From assembly GCA_022376515.1 (NCBI GenBank), contig WTXI01000049.1:175732-239731 (forward strand): a DNA stretch of 64,000 nucleotides, given 5' to 3'. The stretch is from Lactifluus volemus (taxonomy: Eukaryota; Basidiomycota; Agaricomycetes; Russulales; Russulaceae). Below the pieces are notes generated by a model. The model ran no database searches. It was not told the DNA's origin and worked only from the letters and a program-made list of their open reading frames with translations. Made by a program: the position numbers and the translations under genes. This document shows, one piece after another, positions 1-10,405 of this stretch. Positions within the stretch are counted from its first letter, which is position 1. Every line of letters begins with the position of its first letter.

Positions 1-3000
1 GGTGGCCTGGCACCATGGAATAATATGTTGGTCAGCTGTGTATAAGATGACTGACGGGGAGTGGGAGACGGCAAGCATATCTCTAGCCAGCTCCGCCGCA
101 GCTGCGAGTGCCGCGAACGCTGCGTCCCTGTGTGAGGCGTTCTGGCCGAGGATGGGGTTGTGGGAAGTTGTTTCCCTCCCATTCCTGTAACCGATCGCTG
201 TGCCCATCCACAAAGGGGATGTTTGTGCTGGGTTGGGCCCTAAGCCACGGCAGTAGACCAGGATCTGGTCCTTCCGGCCGTAGTGGGCCCTGGAGATCAT
301 GTTGGTCAAGCGTTTACGGTCCTCGCCCTTGCACGGGTTGTGAGTGATCGTAAAACGGTCTGCTGGGGGTGTACACCTTTTCCAGGGGGGGTGATCAAGG
401 CAAGGTGGTAGCCGGCTCTCTGTTGGGACGTGGGAGCTGAGCCTGCGGATGCAAGTGTCGGGTAATCGTGCCGGCATCGGGTAAGGAAGCGGGACGCCGC
501 TGCCCTCCACCGAGCACCAAGGTGGGCCTAGTCTTTGGAGGACTGGGGAGCTCTTTGGAAGGGTGAGTAAACGTATCGCGGCTTGGGTAGCTAGTCTCTG
601 TAACCGGATATGGATTGGCGGGATGACTATCAGTTGGTGTAGTGGTTCTCGGGGTGTGCTTCTGAAAGCGCCTGTGATGATCCCAACAGCTGCGTTTTGT
701 ACTGTTTGGAGTGTCTTGATGTGTTTCTGTTGACCCCTGAACCAAATGGGGGCACCGTAAGTTAGCGCTGGAATGCAAATCGCATTGAAGGCGAGACGCC
801 AGCTGCCATGGTTGAGTCCTCTCACGGAGTTGCCTAGAAGCTGGAGCGCCTTAAGCGAGCTTTTTGTCCTAGAAGCAACTACAGAGATGTGTTTGTCCCA
901 AGAGAGCTTGTGGTCGAAGTGTAGCCCTAGGTAGCGAACATGATCCGAAGCCGCGACCGAGTACGAAGTGTTGGGCGCCCGATCTGGGAGTAGCACTGAG
1001 ACGGGGCGATCCCCGTGGGTGATTGGGTTGGCGCGGCGGCGGGAGAAAAAGAGAACCTCCGTTTTCTCTGGTTCAATGGTCAGCCCTGCCATCTGGCACC
1101 AGGTGTGACAAGCCGTGTAGCAGTCTTTGAGTCTCTGAGCCAGGATGTGGTATGTGGGTGCTCTGGCGAAGATGTTGCCATCGTCAATGTACATGAGGAA
1201 GGTAGCATTAGCCCAAGATCTAGCCAGGTGAAGTAGCGGGGAGGCATAGATAATAGCCAAGATAGGGGAGATGGGGGAGCCTTGCGGCGTGCCCATCTCC
1301 AGCTCGATGTCCTCCGAGGAGTAATTGTTAAACCGTAAACGAACAGTCCTGTCCCGGAGAAAGGACGACGTCCATTTGCAGATTTGCGGGGAGAAGCCGA
1401 GTGAGCGGACTAGGGCTGAGAGTCTTGCATGGTTGACATTGTCGAAGAATCCCTGGATGTCAAATAACAGAGTGCCGCACACCCCTCCCAGAGCGTGTGC
1501 CATCTCTACGTCGTGGGTGAGGCAGAGGCCCGCGTCGATCGTGGAGGAGAACGGACGTGCCCCAAATTGGGTGGTGGGAATGAGGCCTAAGGCGGTGATA
1601 TCGTGGGTGAGTCGTTTCGCGACTACCTTCTCCAAGAGCTTCCCTAAACACTCAAGGAGGGCCACTGGGCGGTAGCATTTCGGGAGACTGTAGTTCTCCT
1701 TGCCCGGTTTGGGAACGACGGCAATTGTGGCTGATTTCCAATGTAGCGGGTGGTGTCCAACCTGTAGGCATGCTTCAAACAGAGCTTGAAAACGCTCTGG
1801 GGATGCAGCGAAAGCCCACTTAACAAGTTTGTAGTTGTGCCCTGACGGGCCTGGGGCTGACTTGTTGCTTGTGGGGCCCAGCGCGTCTGCGATCTCCGTA
1901 ATGGTAACGGGAGCATGTGGGCGGGGCTCTGCATGGGGTGGGTCGTCCGGGAAGATCTCTGGGACAATTGAGGGTAGCGGGTTGAAGAAGCGTTGGCTTA
2001 GGGCAGTGGCCATGTGGTCTGGTTGGTCTGACAAGCCGGCCGCCGTCATCAAAGCTGGGATGAGGCGTTGGCGCCTGCCAAAGCGCCATTTGGTTGCCAT
2101 CCATAAGCGTTCTGAGGAGGCGTCGTGGAGGAAGTCATTGGCCCAACGGCGTTTTGCTGCTGCGACCTCTTTCCTGAGGGATTTGTTGGCGGCTTTGCGA
2201 GCCTCGGGCTCCTGAGCGTCCCGAGCGACCGCTGCCACCCGATCGCACGCATCGTCCCACCACGAAGCCCCTTTGGGCGAGAACTGTTTTCGCGTCTCGA
2301 ACGAGGCCATGCTCGTTCGTTCGATGTCTTGGGTGAGTTGAAGCGCAGCTCGGTCTATGTCTTCCACGGAGTTGAGGGGGGGAGGGATACAAGGACACAC
2401 CTCAAGGAACCAGCGGATCCAGAGCTCCCTTGCCTCGTCTGCGATGACAAACCGGGTGCGCTGCGGCAGGGGGTTGATCGCTGATTCCAGGATGTGCTGG
2501 TAGGTGGACCAGATGCCGGCATGGTCTGAGCCTATGGAGGCTGCGAAGTCGATGATCGGGTCCTGGAAGGTGTCATCGAGGATGGCGGCGGCATTGGTCC
2601 ATATCAGGTCTATTGTCGTGTCGCGCTGGTTACCTTCTCCTCTCCGGGTCGGGAGGCCTGGGGGGGTGGCTAGAGCCAGGTTCTGGCTGAAAGCCCATTC
2701 TTCCAAATCATCTGCCCAGGGGGAGGACCGGATACCAGGAGGCGACCAGGAATGAGAATGGGTGTTGAAGTCCCCACCGACGATCGTGGGGATCTCGGGG
2801 TTTGTTTCGAGGTTGAGGATGTTGCCTAGCGAGGGGCGGTGGCTCGTATCATGGTATATGTTGATGGCGCGGAAGGAACTGGAGCCCAGATGGACGTCCA
2901 GAGTGAGAATGTGGTGGTTTGAGGTCAAGTCCAGGCGGTTGGTGATGTTGAAGTGAGTCGAAGCGATGCGGCGGTATGCCATGACTTTGCATCGTACGCC

Positions 3001-3219
3001 TCGCTTGGTCTTAGGGTATATGCAGTCCCATTTTGGGTTGGCCGCCCCACCCAGGATGTCGACCCCTTCAGGGTCTGAGTCCGAGCGGGTTGTGCCAATT
3101 TTGTCGTACCATGGTTCTTGAACCAGGATGATGTCTGCTCGTGTGTTCGTGTTGAGGAGGGAGTGGGTTGCCGCGTTCCGGCGGCGCATATTGACGTATA
3201 GAAGGTTGACACACGCCAT
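1..3219 (-). CDS. LINE ORF2: APE endonuclease, reverse transcriptase and RNase-H-like protein (partial)
   Basis: The reading frame begins with ATG at 3217-3219, just after a stop in the same frame at 3247-3249. I read it through to base 1 and found no stop. The N-terminal third is an APE-type endonuclease with the block GGDFNTHSHSW near residue 150. The reverse transcriptase follows, with GTPQGSPISPIL (about 1300-1262) and the catalytic box YIDDG (about 1192-1178). The visible C-terminus (about 300 to 1) resembles RNase H, with an Ala-rich helix and YTADQHIIPWCQ. The expected first catalytic Asp (VYTDG in relatives) reads VYCRG here, so RNase H activity is doubtful. It nicks target DNA and copies the element RNA into the site. 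It overlaps the end of ORF1 by about 150 bases in another frame. Confidence 0.88.
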   Translation of the reverse strand, partial: MACVNLLYVNMRRRNAATHSLLNTNTRADIILVQEPWYDKIGTTRSDSDPEGVDILGGAANPKWDCIYPKTKRGVRCKVMAYRRIASTHFNITNRLDLTSNHHILTLDVHLGSSSFRAINIYHDTSHRPSLGNILNLETNPEIPTIVGGDFNTHSHSWSPPGIRSSPWADDLEEWAFSQNLALATPPGLPTRRGEGNQRDTTIDLIWTNAAAILDDTFQDPIIDFAASIGSDHAGIWSTYQHILESAINPLPQRTRFVIADEARELWIRWFLEVCPCIPPPLNSVEDIDRAALQLTQDIERTSMASFETRKQFSPKGASWWDDACDRVAAVARDAQEPEARKAANKSLRKEVAAAKRRWANDFLHDASSERLWMATKWRFGRRQRLIPALMTAAGLSDQPDHMATALSQRFFNPLPSIVPEIFPDDPPHAEPRPHAPVTITEIADALGPTSNKSAPGPSGHNYKLVKWAFAASPERFQALFEACLQVGHHPLHWKSATIAVVPKPGKENYSLPKCYRPVALLECLGKLLEKVVAKRLTHDITALGLIPTTQFGARPFSSTIDAGLCLTHDVEMAHALGGVCGTLLFDIQGFFDNVNHARLSALVRSLGFSPQICKWTSSFLRDRTVRLRFNNYSSEDIELEMGTPQGSPISPILAIIYASPLLHLARSWANATFLMYIDDGNIFARAPTYHILAQRLKDCYTACHTWCQMAGLTIEPEKTEVLFFSRRRANPITHGDRPVSVLLPDRAPNTSYSVAASDHVRYLGLHFDHKLSWDKHISVVASRTKSSLKALQLLGNSVRGLNHGSWRLAFNAICIPALTYGAPIWFRGQQKHIKTLQTVQNAAVGIITGAFRSTPREPLHQLIVIPPIHIRLQRLATQAAIRLLTLPKSSPVLQRLGPPWCSVEGSGVPLPYPMPARLPDTCIRRLSSHVPTESRLPPCLDHPPWKRCTPPADRFTITHNPCKGEDRKRLTNMISRAHYGRKDQILVYCRGLGPNPAQTSPLWMGTAIGYRNGRETTSHNPILGQNASHRDAAFAALAAAAELARDMLAVSHSPSVILYTADQHIIPWCQAT

Positions 3220-5559
3220 TAAGTAGATGAGGGGGGGGGGGGGGGTTTAGGTTCACATGGTCAGCAACGTTATGTGCTGGTACTCTGTAAGCCTCCCGCG
3301 CAGGGCAGGACAAGTCTCTCGCTGAGTGGCCCACCTCCTTGCACAGAAGGCAGATGATGGGGCAGTCACACACACCTTGGGAAGCGTGTTCGCTGGCTTT
3401 CCTGCATCTCTGGGGGTGGTCTATCGCTCGGTGGGTGCCTCCGCACAAGTGACAGCATAGAGCGTCCTTGGGAAGCGTGCAGCGGGAGCCTGTGTGGCCC
3501 AGTTTGTGGCAACGTGAGCACTGTAGCATGGGTGGCTTGGCCAGCCACCTTTTGAAGGTAATGGCTTTGCCGAACATAGCTAAGTGGGAGCGCGCCATGG
3601 CTTGGGTGATGGAGCCGGCGGGGTCTAGGAAAGCGAAAGAGATGCTTGAATTGGCACTGAAAATGGACTGTTGGGGGCGCAGCCAGCGCGGCTGGAGAAT
3701 GATGTGCAAGTCAGAGCAGATCGGGTTGCGTCTGACTTCACTTAGCAGTTGGTCCGCGGTGAAGAAGTCGTTGGACTCCGGGTCTCTGGTGGGGACCCCG
3801 TTAAAGGTGACCTTTGCTAGGCCCGAGGACGGAACTAGCATCGCCCCTGGGAAAGATTGGGTTATAACCTGTTCCATTTCTAGCACCTTGTCAAAGGAAA
3901 CTAGGCCTGCGAAGGTAAGAACGAAGTTAGCTGACGTGGCAGCCCACCGGCCTGAGAGGAGGATCAGGGGTGACTTGGCTGCCCCGAGAGCAGCGCAGAT
4001 CTGCCGGGTAAGCAGAATTGGGTCCCGGCGTTCGGGAGGATCGTCCTGGGGATCCGGTTTGCGCTGTATCGTGATTTCTGTATGGGCGACCGACGGACCC
4101 GAGGGCTGGGCGGCGCCCGGTTGTGGTGCAAGCGTACCAAGAGAGGGAGTGGCTTGGGCCCGGGGTTGGGGGCCTTTGCGGCGGCGTGGCACCGTCTTCC
4201 AGGGTGCCTGGTCGGTACCACCAATCGGAGGGGCCTGAGGTGGAGGCTGTGGCCTCCTCAGGGACGGGTTGGGACCTCGCTGCGGAGGCTCTACCCCTGG
4301 CGTCTGCAACAGAGGTGGTTCGTCAGCCAGGTTCTGTGCAGGTAGCTTACCTGTCCTGGGGGGTGGCGGTGGGTGCTCGAGCCTGTTCATCCTCTCGGAC
4401 AAGAGGTTGAACGACGCTTTGACCTCCGCCATAACGTCTGCCAGGGATACAGGGGGGGGCGGTGAAGGGAAAGGTGGGGGTGGGTGGGAGGTTGGGGGGG
4501 AAGTGCGATTGCGGGTGGGGGAGGATCAGGCAACACGGCGGCTGGGTCCGCTGACAGGGGGGTGGCTGGGTCTGCCGGTGGGGGGGTGTGCGAGATCGTG
4601 GGGACGGGGGTGGCCGGGGCTGAGTGGGGGCCGTCAGGAGAGACAGCCCTCGAGGGGGTGACTGAGGCCCTCGAGGGGGTGACTGAGGTCGCGGATGGGC
4701 TGGCTGAGTCCGCAGATGGGCTTGCCAAGGCGTCGGATGGGCCTGCGCTTGTGGCAGCGTCTGCCGTCTTCTGCTTGATCTTGGCATCCTTCTTCTTCTT
4801 AATCTCTAACATCCTTTTCATGAAGTACTCTTCGCCATCCGCCTTGGCTCGAGCGTCCTGGATCCGTCGTGCGACGCTGACCTGGGCGGTATAATATAGT
4901 TCCGCGTCCTCCTGAATTTTGGGTTTGATGAGGTTCTTCCTCCTTGTGTTTTCGTCCATCTCCCAGATGTTCACTTCCTTCTGGATGTCCGCACTTAGGA
5001 TCGTGAGGATCCTGTCCATGACTGCCCCGCGTGAGCTGTCCGTGGCCATGAGGACTCCTTCGAAGTCTTCCGGGGAGAGATGTTCGAGGGCGCGGTTTTT
5101 GTCTGTACGGTGGAGACAGTGGTCGCACACCAGCGAGGGAGAGGACGGGGAAGGTGGGAAAATTTTTGAGAGGTGGTCTAGGTTGGCCTGAATTTGGGCT
5201 GCTACTTCGAGATCTTCCGGTTTGAAAGGATTCAGCCTGTCCGGGCCCACGCCCGAGTGGGGGTAATTGAGTTGGGTGGTACGGATTCCGTAAAGGATGC
5301 GGGACGTGATGTCTGAAATAGACTTGACCCAGGCTGAGGGGGATAGGGTTGAGCGAGGGCCAAAGCCTGCATCAATGGCGTCTGCGACCGTATGGTATCG
5401 GTCAACAAATTGTTGGAAGGACGCCTTCGCCCTTCCTTCATTGACATCCTCACGTTGGAAAATGCGGCGTCGGCGAGGAAGGGACGGGAGGCTGGCGTCT
5501 AGGAACGTCTGGAGAAGTTCCTCGCGTGTTACGAGGGCTGAGGGTTCTTCCGCGGACAT
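3068..5559 (-). CDS. LINE ORF1: gag-like RNA-binding protein, frameshifted
   Basis: Two overlapping frames (5559-4387 and 4432-3068) together look like one ORF1 protein of about 830 residues. The N-terminal half is helical, with a Lys-rich segment (IKKKKDAKIKQK), then a long Ser/Thr/Pro/Ala linker. The C-terminal half starts with a short amphipathic helix (MAEVKASFNLLSERMNRL) and ends with three zinc knuckles: a canonical CSRCHKLGHTGSRC, a variant CHLCGGTH block, and CLLCKEVGHSARDLSC. Going from the first frame to the second needs one extra base. Several G homopolymers lie at 4450-4500, so a lost base in an assembly run is the simplest explanation. A true inactivating frameshift is possible. 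The role is binding element RNA to form the transposition particle. Confidence 0.82.
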
Positions 5560-5839
5560 TTCGGGTGGTAACTTAGAATAGGAGCTGCTCGACAGGTCGC
5601 GAGGACAACCAAGCGTTTTCTGTCAGGAAAAGAGGGGGTACAGGTGTACTACTTCTACTTTTTTAACTCGAACGACCTCCGCCAGCTGACACTTTTGGTG
5701 CCGTTGGTGGTGGTAGCCGAAAAAGGAAGGTGTGTGGTCTGGCTATTTGTTGTGGCGAGTCGGACAAGACTAGCAACACCAAATAGTCAATCTAAGAACA
5801 CGCAGGCAAGTTCATCAGCAAGATCACAATTTTCTTGCC

Positions 5840-5945
5840 GACTTTTCGAGCTTGTCAGGGCTTGTTAGGGCTTTTCTTGCTTGTCAACAAGCTGACAAGA
5901 CCCGACAAGCTCAACAAGCTTGACAAGTTGACAAGTTACGAAAAA
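5840..5945. repeat. Left subterminal array of TGACAAG/CTTGTCA words
   Basis: A dense run of CTTGTCA, TGACAAG, ACAAGCT and CAACAAGC words is mirrored by the array at 9090-9290. Such subterminal repeats usually bind the transposase in CACTA-like elements. That role is inferred from position. Confidence 0.75.
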
Positions 5946-8734
5946 TGTATTTTAACTACTGTACTAGTTGCACATGCGCGCTCGAATATAGTGACAAACG
6001 AGACGTTTTTACAATGAGAAGTGAGTCACGCTGTCGGGGTCATATGGCAGCTGTATACAGTGTACTTGTGCCATCTCACAACTGGCCTCCACGAACGAAA
6101 GAAGATGGTGCAGGCACTACCACGCCATTTGGTGGGCTGGTGCGGGACATACGCAGGGGCAGAACTACTACTTGCGGGACGAAATGCAGGCGCAGCGATG
6201 AAATCAAACGGAACATTAGATAGTACATGGGACGATAGAAGACTCCGCCGCTTCATACCTCATGACTTGATGTGTTCCCTTTTGGCGGAACCCCATCATT
6301 CAGAATACATGGCACACAACCAATTATCCGGGGAAGCGGGTGCGGAATTCCCCCACATCAAGTGCCCGACCCACCTGGTACTAAAATCGAGGTGCTTGGT
6401 GGAAACGAGAGGCTCGAGGATGGACGGGACGGACTGCGCAGCCGCCGAGCCGTGGGGGGCCAAGGAAGGCGGGGGCGAAGAGGGCATGGACCAGAGTTTG
6501 GCACCGGTCAAACAGTTGAGGGCATGAAACTTGCCATCGACGGACGCTACGAGGACGACATTGAGGAGTTCGAGGGGGTTGTCGTCGTTTGTGGAGTGAC
6601 CGAGGGGGGAAGGAGGTGGAGACCGTTGAGACTATTTTGGTAAACGTCAGGACGGAGAGGAATGATACCGATGACCGCCCCGCATCACTCTCGGGCGTAC
6701 GCGCGCTCGCACCACCAGTTCGTCTCAACGACCCACCCACCAGCACCGACCCCTAGCACGCCAAAAAAAAGTATGATTTTCAGAATTACTCAGCGCCCAC
6801 TCGCTCGCTGATGCCTCCGACGATTCCCACCAGACAACCGAACTGCGCCGGGAGAACTGGGCGTGCGCCCTAGTAAAAGTTCGATGCTGGATCGCGATGC
6901 GCTACCGATACTGTGTGTGAAGCTCTGTGCCCGCGTGCGGCTCGGCGCGAGCGACACGCTAGCCGCTGAGACGTGCGAATTGCATCGAACTGTGCCGCGA
7001 GAGTGAGTGAGATCTGAATGCGCCGCTGATCCTAGCGAGCGAAGCCGCACTGCAGTTCCGCGAGCCGAGAAGGGAGGCTCTCGGACCTGGCTGTGACGAA
7101 GGTGAAGACAAGAGGCCGACTGAATCTCCGCGCTCGTGGGCTTCGAGCGAGCTATTGTGTAGCGATTGACCTGAGTGTAGCGGGCAATATTCTTTGCGGT
7201 CTGATTCTGGTAATTCTAAGCTGAAGAGCAGATGTTGATGTGATGAAACGGGGACTCACGAAAGCGCCAGAACCGGGTACTCTGTGGGTGTCGAGATTCG
7301 GGAGCTTTGCGACCTCAATTGACGCCAAAATAAAAGAAAAAAAAACTCACTCAATCAAGATAAAGATAGCATTAATGTCAAGCAAGGTTTGAATTGGGAC
7401 TTGGCAAAGAGGAGGAGAGGAAAGAGGTAACAGTGGCGAGACTTCCAGGACAGATTGCGAAAGAGTTCGAGGTGCAATCCGGGTGCGCGACACTTGGGCA
7501 GCTGCGCGATGACGGCACGAAGGCGGAATCCTCTCTCAAAAAGAATAAAAGGAACACATTTACATGGATAGCAAGACATTTCGTGGGAGTGCTTGGGGTG
7601 CAAGCCTAGGACGATACTTAAGCGGGTCTGTGATGGCTGAGGTCATCCTGCTACAAGCCCATTGATATGTAGCAAGTCACAATGCTCAAGAGTCGCAAGT
7701 CTCCTTTGAGAATCATGTGAGGACAGAGGGAGGAGGGGAGCTGCCACCTAGGGAGGAGAGGGTATGAGAAAAAAAAAGAGACAAACGGTACATTTGCATA
7801 CCTGGATGGGTGGCGAATTGGAATGAAGCAGAAATGAAAGGAGCATTGGGCTCTACCTGGTCACATTTGCAGATGAGAATGTTGTCAAGATACATTTTAA
7901 AGCCGGGCATATGTCTGAGATGAGACGAGACGAGTGAGTGTCGACTTGGACAAAAAAAATCGAACAAGTTCTTCCTTTGTTATTAGGTTTGTATTAGTCA
8001 GGTTGAATTTGGAGCGGACTTGAAATTATTTTTTTTTCCCTCACTTATTTCGTCCGCATGACTGCCTAGTTTCAACCCTCATATCCCCGCGCTAGTGAAA
8101 TTCTTTAAGCTTGTCATACCTGAGTGGTATTATTCTACAGTGGGTATTCTATCTAGTTTTTATTGTCATTGGCTGTTTACTGACCATTCATCTGCCTCTG
8201 GCAACTCCCCCACACACGCGTTCCCGCCCGACACCGCCACGTCAACAGACGACCTCTTCGTCGGTGGTCGTAAATGCATTAGCTGCATACCTACGAGATC
8301 CCGGGAGTGTGCTTGGATGCCATGTAACGACTTGATATTCGGTTCGTGTCAAATGCTGAGCGTTGCCAAAAAAAAAGACAGAGACAAAAAAAACTAAATA
8401 TGTGGGACAGGAGGCAAGCCCAAACGCACGGTTTCTTCGAGCCAGATGTTGAGGCTCCTGAACTCACACGACGCGTCACTCTCCAGCGTGAGCAAGTTCT
8501 CGACGCCACGTTGTGATGTGGCCAATGCCCTGCCGCCTGGGTCGCTGCCACCTCCCCAACTTGTATCGCCGCCGCCTCCCTTCATTTCGACGCTGTCGTC
8601 CATGGCCGTGGGTGAATGGGGCGCACTAGATGTGGTATGTGCGCTTTGTTTGGATCAACTGGCACGATTGATGCACAGAGTAGGGACCACGGCGAATTGG
8701 TGAGCGAGAATGCAAGCGGGATCACGGATGATAC

Positions 8735-8978
8735 ATGTCCCGTGGGGGAGGCCTAAGCCGTGACAATGGCCTTTGGTAAGAATCGCTAATGGAATGATTG
8801 AAATCTCTCTCCTAGCGCTGCTGAGAGCACGGTGAACGCAAATGTGAATGTGGGGGGTGCTCGCGCCCATTTCGTTGTGGACAGAATGGGGGCGAGTGGG
8901 AACGCGTGCGGGTGTGAGTGCGGAGAAGCTGCCCACCATTCATGTGTGAGACGGTGGTGTGGGCTGAGGCTGTGTTGA
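8735..8978 (+). CDS. Candidate two-exon Cys-rich small protein (weak)
   Basis: An ATG at 8735, a GTAAG donor at 8776, an internal GCTAAT-like branch motif and an acceptor at 8815 give a spliced frame of exactly 68 codons with its stop. The C-terminal third is Cys-rich (NACGCECGEAAHHSCV, then CGLRLC). I do not recognise it and it has no signal peptide. It sits inside the non-autonomous element, where no gene is expected. Chance is a real alternative. Confidence 0.18.
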
Positions 8979-9089
8979 CATATTCCAGGATTATCATTGG
9001 TGGTGAGAGAGCTGGAATGCACTGATTAGCTTCGTTTTTGTACCCCTAGTATAGAAATGATTTAATAAACAGTGCCACAATTTTTTGGT

Positions 9090-9295
9090 TTTGACCTTGC
9101 CAACTTGTCAGCTTGCCAGCTTGTGAACTTGTCAGTCTTGTCAGTCTGGTTCAAATGAAAATTATCTGAACTTGTCAAAAATTGGACGTTGCTTGTCAAG
9201 CTTGTGACTTGTCAACTTGTCAGGCTTGTCACGGCTTGTACAAGCTTGTACAAGCTTGTGCAAGCTTGTACAAGCCGTGACAAGAAAAACGTGAT
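9090..9295. repeat. Right subterminal array of CTTGTCA/ACAAGCTTGT words
   Basis: This is the mirror of the 5840-5945 array. It contains repeated CTTGTCA and nested ACAAGCTTGT palindromes around 9240-9280. It lies just inside the right terminal inverted repeat and is a likely transposase-binding region. Confidence 0.75.
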
Positions 9296-9527
9296 CTTCC
9301 TGATGTTCCTGTGAAGGATAGACTTGACTGTGTGAACTCTCGGGTAGGGTACAACATGGGTAACCCATGGGTATTTTTATACATACCCTGACCCCAACCC
9401 ACGAAAACCCATACCCACAGCCACGGGTGGTGGGTTACCCGCATTTTTGGCTGCGGGTAACCCATTTACCCATACCCATTGGGTAAGGGGTATGGGTTTG
9501 CTCACATAATCAACTCACAGTAATTGC

Positions 9528-9608
9528 ACACCTCGGGATTCGAACTCTCGACTCATGCACACATAAACTAGGTTCAAAGTAATCTTTACCATTACACCAT
9601 CCAGGCTC
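9528..9608 (-). other. tRNA-derived block (tRNA-Gln-like), possible SINE head
   Basis: On the minus strand a Pol III A-box-like stretch (TGGTGTAATGGTAAAG) and a good B box (GAGTTCGAATCC, written AGTTCGAATCC in part) are spaced as in a tRNA. An anticodon-like loop CTTTGAA would read UUG (Gln). The acceptor stem does not close cleanly and the variable region is long. I therefore call it a tRNA-derived remnant or SINE head rather than a working tRNA gene. Confidence 0.4.
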
Positions 9609-9882
9609 ATTATTTTTTTTCTCCATAGCCCTTCTTAAACCCTTCTTAACCTGCTTGCTTGCCTCAGTCTGCACTTTGTCGACATGTTGAACTCTCGCGC
9701 TTTGCCTTGTCATCCCCTCACTTCGCTTCCCTCTCTGTCGCCGTGCCCGTGCCCACTGTATATTCTTTGCCTCTGCCTCTGCCATCACCTTCCCTTCTCT
9801 TGCGCGTTCTCTGTTGCCATCATCGCCAGCCCTCTGTCATCGCTTCGTCTCACGTCCTCGTGGTCTTTGTGTTGCTCTCGCT

Positions 9883-10011
9883 GCCACGGTCGTCCCGCCC
9901 TCGGTCGGTGTCATCATCGCGACACCCCCCTCACCGCTACCACTGCCGCGGTCGTCCCGCCCTCAGTCGGTGTCATCATCGCGACACCCCCCTCGCCGCT
10001 ACCACTGCCGT
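9883..10011. repeat. 62-bp direct tandem repeat, two copies
   Basis: The stretch beginning GGTCGTCCCGCCCTC at 9888 recurs at 9950 with few changes, giving a 62-base period. It lies in the pyrimidine-rich interior of the hAT-like element and the C-rich frames across it look non-coding. Confidence 0.85.
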
Positions 10012-10261
10012 GGCCTGTTAGCTTGGTCCATTGGTTTGTCATGATTCTTTTTTTTGACTTTTCACAACTAATCTTTCTTTACTCTCTTGTTTCCTATTCC
10101 TCTCCTGCATCTCTTTCGAGGGACGTCCCACCCGTAGACAGTCTATTGGCGTCACGGTTGCTCGGGCGTCGCTGTTGCGACCGTCCGAGCGCCTGACACC
10201 TGTGGCTTGTGCTATGGTGTGCGCGGTTCCCCTCCTGTGCCGCCCCTGCCATCTCCCCCCT

Positions 10262-10405
10262 CGCCGCCGTTCCAACGCGGCCGTTGCTGTGCCGCCGCCG
10301 CTGTTCCAACGCGGCCGTTGCTGTGCCGCCGCCGCCGTTCCCGACGCGGTCGTTGCTGCCCACGCAGCGTTTGCTGTCCCACTGCCGCTGTTCCCGATGT
10401 GGCCA
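10262..10405. repeat. 34-bp GC-rich minisatellite, about three to four copies
   Basis: Units starting GTTCCAACGCGGCCG at 10269, 10303 and (diverged) 10337 are 34 bases apart. A decayed tail continues toward 10510. Since 34 is not a multiple of three, no protein repeat is encoded. Confidence 0.8.

Larger units (their letters stand above)
1..5640 (-). mobile_element. Tad/I-type LINE retrotransposon, 3' end outside the window
   Basis: A non-LTR retrotransposon lies on the minus strand, with its 5' end near 5.6 kb and its 3' end beyond base 1. It has the two-ORF layout of Tad/I-clade LINEs. ORF1 is a gag-like protein with CCHC knuckles; ORF2 carries an APE-type endonuclease, a reverse transcriptase and an RNase-H-like tail. 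ORF2 stays open for 1,073 codons to the window edge, so the copy is either young or still selected. The 5' end is not fixed: no target duplication can be paired because the 3' end is missing, and 5560-5686 is taken as 5' UTR. The clade is inferred from domain order and the fungal host. Confidence 0.9.
5813..9305. mobile_element. Non-autonomous Plavaka-like DNA transposon in LTR copy 1
   Basis: The ends are inverted repeats: left CATCAGCAAGATCAC, right (reverse complement) CATCAGGAAGATCAC. They are flanked by TT on both sides (5811-5812 and 9306-9307). The start CATCAGCAA is the same as that of the 8 kb Plavaka at 40815-48827, whose duplication AA is the same dinucleotide on the other strand. 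Subterminal regions are packed with CTTGTCA/TGACAAG words. I found no transposase inside, so it would need one supplied in trans. Apart from one weak small-gene candidate near 8.8 kb, I see no coding sequence in the 3.5 kb. Confidence 0.75.

Noticed and set aside
4269..4661. Plus-strand Gly/Trp-rich frames opposite LINE ORF1
   Set aside because: They are shadows of the Pro/Ser/Thr-rich ORF1 linker.
9345..9500. GGGTAAC-like repeats resembling telomere sequence
   Set aside because: They are irregular and occur at both ends of the hAT-like element as subterminal words; there is no long array.
9528..9608. Functional tRNA-Gln gene
   Set aside because: The acceptor stem does not pair well and the variable region is too long, so I kept it only as a tRNA-derived block.
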